Below, one piece after another: positions 52,705-59,238 of a stretch of 59,238 bases of DNA (its first letter is position 1; every line of letters begins with the position of its first letter). A model generated the notes under the pieces. That model was not told where the DNA came from. It did no database searches and worked only from the letters and a program-made list of their open reading frames with translations. The position numbers and the translations under genes were made by a program. Source of the DNA: Haloferax massiliensis (lineage in GTDB: Archaea; Halobacteriota; Halobacteria; Halobacteriales; Haloferacaceae); NCBI RefSeq assembly GCF_001368915.1, contig NZ_CSTE01000002.1:1410599-1469836 (forward strand). Direction: 5' to 3'.

Positions 52705-53205
52705 ATGCGACCGCTCTCCCACCGAGTGATTCTCATTGGTCTCTTGGCCGGTCTCGTACTGGTCGCCGGCTGTACATCACCGCTCTCCGACCACGAGACA
52801 CAGATTCTCATCGAGAACGAACGGGAGACAAGTTACTTGGTCACGGTCTTCCAAAGCACCCACGAGAGCTACGAGAACCTTCGCTTCGACGTTACCACGA
52901 GAGACGGTCGTCAGAAGCTCGTTCGGGGAGCGGAACTACAGACTGAGGCGAACTACACCAATGTCACGCTCCACGACCCGGTACGTTCGGAGCGCGTGTC
53001 GACAGTCCCGGATGGCAACAGTACGGAATTTGTCGACGACTGGAACGAAAGTCAGACAACCGTTTACGTAGTCGAAACGTACCAAAACGAGCTGTTGGAG
53101 GTGTACGTCATGCAGTGTGATCGCGACATGGCACTCACGTTCACGACCGCTCCAAACGAGGACTTCAGAATCACTTCACGCTGTGTTCAGGACGTTCATG
53201 GGTAA
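52705..53205 (+). CDS. putative lipoprotein, low-GC
   Basis: A 166-residue protein with a lipoprotein signal: a hydrophobic segment ILIGLLAGLVLVAGC (Cys23) ending in the lipobox LVAGC. The exported part is strand-rich with two further Cys (MQCDRDMALTF and SRCVQDVHG) that may pair. Function unknown. Its codon use and the flanking DNA are noticeably lower in GC than the neighbours, suggesting recent acquisition. No partner gene is evident. It lies in a loose region with gaps of about 216 bp before and 120 bp after it. Confidence 0.75.
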   Translation: MRPLSHRVILIGLLAGLVLVAGCTSPLSDHETQILIENERETSYLVTVFQSTHESYENLRFDVTTRDGRQKLVRGAELQTEANYTNVTLHDPVRSERVSTVPDGNSTEFVDDWNESQTTVYVVETYQNELLEVYVMQCDRDMALTFTTAPNEDFRITSRCVQDVHG

Positions 53206-53325
53206 GTACCACTCCGGTGGCAGAGTTGCCTGACCGCTCGCTGCTGACTACATCCTCCAGCTATGCCACACGCGTTCCATCAGATTCGACGGATTCCAAC
53301 GGACCCTCCTCTCCGCTCCCACGAC

Positions 53326-53874
53326 TCACTCGTCGCCGGCGCGGTCCCGCGCCGTCTGGAACCCGAGTTCGTCGAGTTCCTTCGTCCGGCGACCCTCCCG
53401 CTCGGCGATGGCCTCGACGTCGGGCGAGGCGTCGTCGTCGATGCGGGCGAACGACTTGTGGACCTTCGTGTGGCACCACCGACACAGCGCGACCGTGATT
53501 TCGTGAGAGGGTTCGTCGCCGTTACCATCGCCGTCGCTGTCACCGCCGCGGCCGCCGTACGAGAGGTGGTGTTCTTCGAGTAAAGGGCGAGCGGCCGAGT
53601 CGTGGGCCATGCGGACCTCTTCGAGGCCGCACCGGATGCACTCGCGGCCGTTCGTCGTCGAGGCGTAGTGCGGGCAGTCGCGGAAGTCACAGCCCTCAGC
53701 GGCGGCGACGCACTCGTAGTCCGCTCGGGCGCGCTCGCGGGCGAACGCCGGGTTGCGGTCGGCGTACTCGCGGGCGAGCCGGCACGCGCCGTCGCTCGTG
53801 AGGTGGTCGCAGCGGCCGGCGTGGTCGTAGGGGTCATCGACCCCCACGGGCGTCCCTGTCGGCGTCCGCTCCAT
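53326..53874 (-). CDS. HNH-like Cys-rich protein
   Basis: A 182-residue protein. N-terminal Cys and His residues (GRCDHLTSDGACR, CVAAAEGCDFRDCPHY) suggest a first zinc site. The second half has CIRCGLEEV, then LLEEHHLSYGG and ITVALCRWCHTKVHKSFA, the order of an HNH nuclease (His-His, Asn-like spacing, CxxC zinc). A low-complexity Asp/Gly stretch separates them. It could be a DNA nuclease or a zinc-binding remnant of one. The ATG at 53874 is chosen as the family-like start. It diverges from the DUF192 gene. Confidence 0.7.
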   Translation of the reverse strand: MERTPTGTPVGVDDPYDHAGRCDHLTSDGACRLAREYADRNPAFARERARADYECVAAAEGCDFRDCPHYASTTNGRECIRCGLEEVRMAHDSAARPLLEEHHLSYGGRGGDSDGDGNGDEPSHEITVALCRWCHTKVHKSFARIDDDASPDVEAIAEREGRRTKELDELGFQTARDRAGDE

Positions 53875-53976
53875 GGGGCGCGTTCGGGGCGGGGGAAGCC
53901 TAAACGTTGCTCTCGGCGGCGGACGGCCCGCCGTCTCGACGGTGGATTCATCACGCCCGCCGTCGAAGCCGGCCCC

Positions 53977-54324
53977 GTGAGACTCGTTCACCGACGGAAC
54001 GGAGACCAATCGACCCTCGCGTCGAACGTCGAGACGGCCGACTCGTTTCTCTCGCAGGCGCGCGGGCTGATGTTCCGCGGCTCCGTGCCGGACGACTACG
54101 CCCTCGTCTTCCGGTTCGACGACGCCGACCGTCACAGCCTCCACATGGTGTTCGTCCCGTTCGACATCGACGCGCTCTGGCTCGTCGGCGACGAGGTGAC
54201 GAAGAAAAAGCGGCTATCGGCGTGGACGGGCATCGGCTTCGGGATGGCCGACACCATCGTCGAACTCCCCGCGGGCGCGGCCGACGGCGTCGAACCCGGC
54301 GACCTGGTCGAGATTTCGGAGTGA
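53977..54324 (+). CDS. DUF192 family protein
   Basis: A 115-residue protein with GTG start. The family signature runs SQARGLMFRGSVPDDYALVF (29-48), then HSLHMVFVPFDIDALWLVGDEV and a C-terminal ADTIVELPAGAADGVEPGDLVEI. This is the DUF192 beta-barrel fold, found in exported or membrane-associated proteins; the function is unknown. No signal peptide is apparent. The GTG lies 102 bp from the divergent HNH gene. Confidence 0.8.
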   Translation: MRLVHRRNGDQSTLASNVETADSFLSQARGLMFRGSVPDDYALVFRFDDADRHSLHMVFVPFDIDALWLVGDEVTKKKRLSAWTGIGFGMADTIVELPAGAADGVEPGDLVEISE

Positions 54325-54396
54325 CTCGTCGGCCTCGAATCGACGCCCGTCCAGCGCGGTCCCCGGAGAGACACCAATTTCTGTCGGAACCATCTC

Positions 54397-54404
54397 TTTT
54401 ATCC
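54397..54404 (+). promoter_or_regulatory. TATA box of the leuA region
   Basis: TTTTATCC in CATCTCTTTTATCCC. A start about 27 bp downstream falls at 54424-54432, inside or at the start of the short leader ORF, so the transcript would be leaderless for that ORF and long for leuA. Confidence 0.5.
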
Positions 54405-54431
54405 CTTCATCGACAAATGTCTTCAACTACT

Positions 54432-54509
54432 ATGTCGGAACCTACCACACCGACGGAGGATAGAGTAAGTCGTCGCGAGACGGCTGGCTGTGAAATTCGA
54501 CGGTTCTAA
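54432..54509 (+). CDS. 25-residue leader ORF before leuA
   Basis: A small frame ATG-TAA of 25 codons (MSEPTTPTEDRVSRRETAGCEIRRF), with an in-frame alternative start at 54417 adding five residues. It lies between the TATA box and the leuA/cimA coding start and overlaps the 5' end of the longest leuA frame. The ATG at 54432 fits a leaderless start. It may be a leader peptide, or a chance frame; its Ile/Leu content is low, so classic attenuation is unlikely. Confidence 0.4.
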   Translation: MSEPTTPTEDRVSRRETAGCEIRRF

Positions 54510-54534
54510 CCCACAAGGACACGATTCTACCGTG

Positions 54535-56070
<1,536 letters not shown>

Positions 56071-56134
56071 GAAAACGAACCTGTCGCGTCTGCGTCCGCG
56101 TTTTTCTCCCGCTCCCGGGACGACTGAATCCGGA

Positions 56135-56314
56135 CTACCGCGTCTCTTTGGCGACGAGATAGGTCCAGCCGCCGCGGCGCTCGAACCCGATAGCGTCGTC
56201 GCCGAGTTCCGTCTCGGCGAAGTCGGCGACGCGGCCGGTCCGGACCGTCGTCACGTCGATGCGTCGCGTCCCGTCCCGTTCGCTCGTGTCCGCGCTTGCT
56301 ACGTTCGCACTCAT
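56135..56314 (-). CDS. small hypothetical protein
   Basis: A 59-residue soluble protein with a charged start (ADTSERDGTRR) and an end with Trp and Arg (GGWTYLVAKETR). I do not recognise it, though short proteins of this kind are common in haloarchaea. A GATACATATC box (near 56337-56347) lies 25-30 bp before the ATG, giving a leaderless promoter and supporting this start. It is convergent with leuA (64 bp gap). Confidence 0.6.
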   Translation of the reverse strand: MSANVASADTSERDGTRRIDVTTVRTGRVADFAETELGDDAIGFERRGGWTYLVAKETR

Positions 56315-56449
56315 ACTTGCGCTGACGCGGGCAGGGGATATGTATCGCATCCTAGTAGAGTGAAAGTGAAATCGAGGGACTGCACGGCCCCGTGCGGAAG
56401 ACTCGCTAGTCACGTGTAACGGCGGCACTCGCTTCAAACGTCGAAGCGG

Positions 56450-56599
56450 TTACTCCGGACGAATGACGACGACGATGATAGTAACGATGACGACGAATGC
56501 GGCACCGAAGTAGCCGGCCACTCGGTAGCTCTCGATGAGCAGGAGCAAATACAGGAGGGCGATGACCGTGTCGAGTTTGTATTCGAGCGCGGCGTCCAT
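56450..56599 (-). CDS. 49-residue two-helix membrane protein
   Basis: A short protein starting MDAALEYKLDTVIALLY, with two membrane helices (TVIALLYLLLLIESYR and FGAAFVVIVTIIVVVIRP) and almost no loops. No family is known to me. A TTACTAAT-type box (near 56623-56631) about 25-30 bp before the ATG supports the start. It diverges from bluB, 103 bp away. Confidence 0.6.
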   Translation of the reverse strand: MDAALEYKLDTVIALLYLLLLIESYRVAGYFGAAFVVIVTIIVVVIRPE

Positions 56600-56702
56600 A
56601 CGGTCCGGTATTCGTGTCTGATTAGTAACTGTTTGGGGGACGAAGCGTGAGCAGTCGGGCGTATCAGAACCGATTTGCAAGCCAGTCTGGACTATCGAAA
56701 CG

Positions 56703-57359
56703 ATGGTTGGGTTCACGGAGCGCGAACGGTCGGGAGTGTACAAGTCGATATACGCGCGGCGGGACATCCGGCGGTTCGGCGACGACCCGATTCCGGAGGA
56801 GACGCTGGCGCGACTGCTCGACGCCGCGCATCACGCCCCGAGCGTCGGCTTCTCGCAACCGTGGGACTTCGTCGTCGTCGAGGACGACGAGACGAAAGCG
56901 GAGATCGCGTCCATCGCGGAGCGGGCGATTGCGGCGGCCCGCGAGGGCTATCGAGAGCCTCGAAAGTCGGAGTTCGGTCGGTTGAAGTTGGAGGGCATCA
57001 CCGACGCCCCGGTGAACATCTGCGTCACCTGCGACCCGACCCGCGACGCGCCGCACGTCCTCGGGCGCAACACGATGCAGGCGATGGACGCCTACTCGAC
57101 GTGCCTCGCCGTGCAGAACCTCTGGCTGGCCGCGCGGGCCGAGGGCGTCGGCGTCGGCTGGGTGTCGTTTCTCTACCCGCACGAGGTCCGCGAAGTACTG
57201 GGCATTCCGCACCACGTCGACCCGATTGCGTATCTCTGCGTCGGCTACCCCGAGGACGGCTTTCCGGAGGAGCCGGTGCTACAGCGAGAGGGGTGGCGCG
57301 AGCGCATCGACACGAGCGAACTCGTCCATCGAGAGCGGTGGAAGTCCGGGTCGGTTTGA
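56703..57359 (+). CDS. bluB: 5,6-dimethylbenzimidazole synthase BluB
   Basis: A 218-residue flavin-dependent enzyme of the nitroreductase fold: RRDIRRFGDDPIPEETLARLLD (19-40) followed by HHAPSVGFSQPWDFV, then GRNTMQAMDAYSTCLAVQNLWLAARAEGVGVGW. BluB breaks FMNH2 with oxygen to give dimethylbenzimidazole, the lower ligand of B12. This is consistent with an aerobic haloarchaeon. No cobalamin genes are adjacent, so it may serve salvage or remodelling. Confidence 0.9.
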   Translation: MVGFTERERSGVYKSIYARRDIRRFGDDPIPEETLARLLDAAHHAPSVGFSQPWDFVVVEDDETKAEIASIAERAIAAAREGYREPRKSEFGRLKLEGITDAPVNICVTCDPTRDAPHVLGRNTMQAMDAYSTCLAVQNLWLAARAEGVGVGWVSFLYPHEVREVLGIPHHVDPIAYLCVGYPEDGFPEEPVLQREGWRERIDTSELVHRERWKSGSV

Positions 57360-57419
57360 AGAGCGAAGTTTGAACTCGGGAGGGCGTTCGTCCCGCGCCT
57401 CCGAACCCCACGGGCATCG

Positions 57420-57563
57420 TCAGCTTCGACGAAGATCGCTCCGAGACGGTGCAGAGAACAATAGCACGGTATAGCCGACGACTCCTCCGACGAGCAGCGC
57501 CGCGACTGCGCCAGCCGGCCCCCCGAGCGAAAAGCCTTGGAGGACGACGACACCGAATAAAAT
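57420..57563 (-). pseudogene. hydrophobic 47-codon frame without a start codon
   Basis: Minus-strand frame of 47 codons, ILFGVVVLQGFSLGGPAGAV and so on, ending RSDLRRS with a TGA. It encodes one or two membrane helices (AALLVGGVVGYTVLLF). It is preceded by an in-frame TAG, and the only candidate start is ATT at 57563. It could be a decayed 3' end of a membrane gene or a chance open frame. Confidence 0.35.
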
Positions 57564-57692
57564 CTAACAATTCTATCGGTCAGAAATCTGGCAGAGTGGG
57601 GTTGAGTGACGAAATGTAACCCTAGGCCGTCGCAGGCGCGGCCACGAAGTCGCGGCGCGACGAGACGCGCCGCTCAGAGTGTTGTGGCCGCG

Positions 57693-57718
57693 AGAAGCGC
57701 CGAGGGTGAGAGTTGAAC
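57693..57718 (-). repeat. duplicated 3' end of tRNA-Ser (att-like remnant)
   Basis: The 26 bases match the 3' end of the tRNA-Ser gene and flank (57825-57850) at 25 positions. Copies are 132 bp apart in the same orientation. Duplicated tRNA 3' ends are what integrases leave as attachment sites. Confidence 0.65.
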
Positions 57719-57746
57719 CTCACTCGCTCACTGCGTTCGCTCGCTG

Positions 57747-57758
57747 GTTCAAATCTCA
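57747..57758 (+). repeat. inverted fragment of the tRNA-Ser T-arm
   Basis: GTTCAAATCTCA on the plus strand repeats the T-loop and stem of tRNA-Ser in the opposite orientation. Together with the direct copy at 57693 it suggests past rearrangement at the locus. Confidence 0.45.
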
Positions 57759-57829
57759 GGTGGTCGCACATCCTCGTCACGAGAGGCGAGAGACATAAAC
57801 GTCTCTCGCGAGGTGACGTTCGGAAGAAG

Positions 57830-57914
57830 CGCCGAGGGTGAGATTTGAACTCACGTGTCCGAATGGACAGTAGATTTCGAATCTACCGCCTTGGCCGGGC
57901 TAGGCTACCTCGGC
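57830..57914 (-). tRNA. tRNA-Ser (anticodon CGA)
   Basis: An 85-nt class II tRNA on the minus strand. The acceptor stem pairs GCCGAGG with CCTCGGC, and the discriminator is G. The anticodon stem-loop is GTAGA-TTCGAAA-TCTAC, so the anticodon is CGA, reading UCG. A long variable arm (TGTCC-ATTC-GGACA) is diagnostic of Ser, and the T-arm contains GTTCAAATC. CCA is not encoded. No intron is seen. A GATTAAAC-type box (near 57941-57949) is about 30 bp upstream. Confidence 0.95.
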
Positions 57915-58109
57915 TTCCATCGTTGTCTCTCTCGCGGATAGTTTAATCCGTTTCGATTTCCGAGGGCCGCGGCGGAGAGTCACACGGACGCAGTCGGCGA
58001 GTCTGCGCCGGACGGGGCCGAGCGGGGCGGCCGGGGTCGAGAACTGGTAGCCGACCGACCGAATCCCGCCGACCAACGGGAATAAGTCGCACGCAGACCC
58101 GAGAGGTGT

Positions 58110-59060
58110 ATGGACATCGACACGGCCAGCGAGACGTGCGCCGAGGTGCTCGACGCCATCTCGGAGGCCGTCATCGCCGACCGAGCCTTCCTCGAAACCG
58201 TCCTGACGGGCGTCCTCGCCCGCGGCCACGTCCTCCTCGAAGACGTCCCGGGAACCGGAAAGACACTCACCGCGCGGAGCGTCGCCACCGCGCTCGGACT
58301 GTCGTTTTCCCGCGTACAGTTCACCCCGGACCTCCTCCCGGCCGACGTGACCGGGACGAACATCTACGACGAGCGCGAGCGGACGTTCGAGTTCTCGCCC
58401 GGCCCCATCTTCGCCAACGTCGTCCTCGCCGACGAGATAAACCGCGCGCCGCCGAAGACGCAGGCCGCGCTCCTCGAAGCGATGGAGGAAGGGCAGGTGA
58501 CCGTCGACGGCGAGACGCACCAGCTCCCGAGCCCCTTCTTCGTCATCGCCACGCAGAACCCCGTCGAACAGGAGGGGACGTTCACCCTGCCCGAGGCGCA
58601 GGTCGACCGGTTCGTCGTGAAGTCGGCCATCGGTTACCCCGACCTCGACGGCGAGGTCGAACTCCTCCACCGGCGCGCGGGCCGGAGCGAACAGAGCCCG
58701 AGCGTCGAGCGCGTGCTCGACCGCGACGCCGTCACCGCCGTCCGCCGCGCGCCCGAGTCGGTCCGCGTCGAAGACGACCTGCTCGAATACATGGCGAAAC
58801 TCGCGCGGGAGACGCGCACCGACCGGCGGGTCCGCATCGGCGTCTCGCCCCGCGGAACCCAGCGGCTGTTCGAGGCGACCCGCGCCCGCGCCGTCATCGA
58901 GGGCCGCGAGTTCGTCACGCCCGACGACGTAAAGCGCGTCGCGCAGTCGGTCCTCGCCCATCGCCTCGTTCTGACGCCGGACGCGCGGGTCGAGGACGTG
59001 CGGAAATCGGATGTCGTCGACGACGTGCTCGGCCGGGTGACCGTGCCGACGCTGGAGTAG
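58110..59060 (+). CDS. MoxR-family AAA+ ATPase
   Basis: A 316-residue ATPase. Walker A is DVPGTGKT (45-52), Walker B is LADEINRAPPKTQAALLEAM with the sensor-like FFVIATQNPVEQEGTF. The end has an AAA lid. MoxR proteins act as chaperones with vWA/DUF58 partners in maturation of enzymes or membrane proteins. No DUF58 gene is in the window: the downstream gene is on the opposite strand. Confidence 0.93.
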   Translation: MDIDTASETCAEVLDAISEAVIADRAFLETVLTGVLARGHVLLEDVPGTGKTLTARSVATALGLSFSRVQFTPDLLPADVTGTNIYDERERTFEFSPGPIFANVVLADEINRAPPKTQAALLEAMEEGQVTVDGETHQLPSPFFVIATQNPVEQEGTFTLPEAQVDRFVVKSAIGYPDLDGEVELLHRRAGRSEQSPSVERVLDRDAVTAVRRAPESVRVEDDLLEYMAKLARETRTDRRVRIGVSPRGTQRLFEATRARAVIEGREFVTPDDVKRVAQSVLAHRLVLTPDARVEDVRKSDVVDDVLGRVTVPTLE

Positions 59061-59062
59061 TC

Positions 59063-59132
59063 GGGAGAACGGAGACGGGAGAACGGAGACGGGAGAACGG
59101 AGACGGGAGAACGGAGACGGGAGAACGGAGAC
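59063..59132 (+). repeat. 14-bp tandem repeat, five copies
   Basis: The unit GGGAGAACGGAGAC is repeated five times without a mismatch, with a partial sixth (59133-59138). It follows the moxR stop directly. Such perfect minisatellites arise by slippage and vary among strains. Confidence 0.92.
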
Positions 59133-59156
59133 GGGAGACGTGAAGCGGACGGCCGC

Positions 59157-59238
59157 TCAGCGCGTGACGACCGCCACGAGCGCGACGACGCCGACCAACA
59201 GTAAGACGACGGCCGTGACGGGCTGGCCGCCGGCGGCC
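59157..59238 (-). CDS. C-terminal end of a membrane protein (runs off the right edge)
   Basis: The last 26 codons of a minus-strand gene, ending AVVLLLVGVVALVAVVTR and TGA. They form a C-terminal membrane helix. The rest is outside the window, so the family is unknown. It is convergent with moxR across the tandem repeat. Confidence 0.55.
   Translation of the reverse strand, partial: AAGGQPVTAVVLLLVGVVALVAVVTR

Larger units (their letters stand above)
57360..57829. other. 470 bp gap before tRNA-Ser
   Basis: It holds a hydrophobic reading frame without a start codon (57420-57563) and two partial tRNA-Ser copies (near 57693-57718 and 57747-57758, the latter inverted). Composition is mixed. Otherwise I see no gene. 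It may be a small integration or recombination scar. Confidence 0.6.

Noticed and set aside
59063..59132. 14-bp tandem repeats as iterons of a replication origin
   Set aside because: No Orc1/Cdc6 gene or AT-rich unwinding region is nearby, and the copies are perfect and lie between convergent genes.

Overview
The window is haloarchaeal chromosomal DNA, very probably from Haloferax. It is GC-rich and its proteins are strongly acidic. The information-processing genes are archaeal (L44e, S27e, L37Ae, RNA polymerase subunit P, aIF2-alpha, Nop10, Pcc1, prefoldin beta, TruD, Pth2). Many genes have a TATA-like box 25-30 bp before the start codon and almost no leader. Two genes match proteins I remember from Haloferax volcanii work: an Mrr-type nuclease next to topA, and a Thi4 whose catalytic cysteine falls at residue 165. 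Nearly all of the window is core chromosome; I see no prophage, insertion sequence or CRISPR array.

Layout. 1-6.7 kb: partial glycosyltransferase, a YYY-family membrane protein, then a translation/RNP cluster (rpl44e, rps27e, eif2a, nop10, PAC2 chaperone) and a PhzF enzyme. 6.9-16.2 kb: phosphoribosyltransferase, AEC transporter, MTA phosphorylase, then a minus-strand operon of coiled-coil protein, smc, scpA and a Zn/membrane protein. 16.3-19.0 kb: M20 amidohydrolase with DUF3100 and small membrane partner. 19.2-29 kb: gatB, topA, mrr, geranylgeranylglyceryl phosphate synthase (damaged by an artefact), a cupin and aspS. 29-32 kb: archaeal CoA pathway (pantoate kinase and phosphopantothenate synthetase). 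32.3-38.8 kb: membrane cytochrome/molybdopterin protein, glutathionyl-hydroquinone-reductase-like protein, and a 2-oxoacid dehydrogenase cluster (E1-alpha, E1-beta, AcoX-like kinase, E2 with a frameshift). 38.9-42.7 kb: thi4, with its likely regulator thiR (HTH-ThiN) in a dcd-thiR-methyltransferase operon. 43-49 kb: pth2-truD, DUF2103, an epimerase, then rpl37ae-rpoP-pcc1-pfdB-DUF3194. 49.5-56 kb: zinc microprotein, DUF2070, guaA amidotransferase, lipoprotein, HNH-like protein, DUF192 and leuA/cimA behind a possible leader ORF. 56-59.2 kb: two small genes, bluB, tRNA-Ser(CGA) with a duplicated 3' end, and moxR.

Links between genes. AspRS and GatB probably act in tRNA-dependent Asn formation, which is known in H. 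volcanii. The two CoA enzymes are consecutive steps. thi4 and thiR probably form a thiamine-responsive pair. SMC and ScpA form the condensin core and share an operon with two uncharacterised proteins.

Caution on sequence quality. Positions 25931-25961 are an Illumina P7 flow-cell oligonucleotide with its T10 tail, written into the assembly inside a conserved gene. The frameshift in the E2 gene could also be an error. Other isolated oddities here should be read with this in mind.
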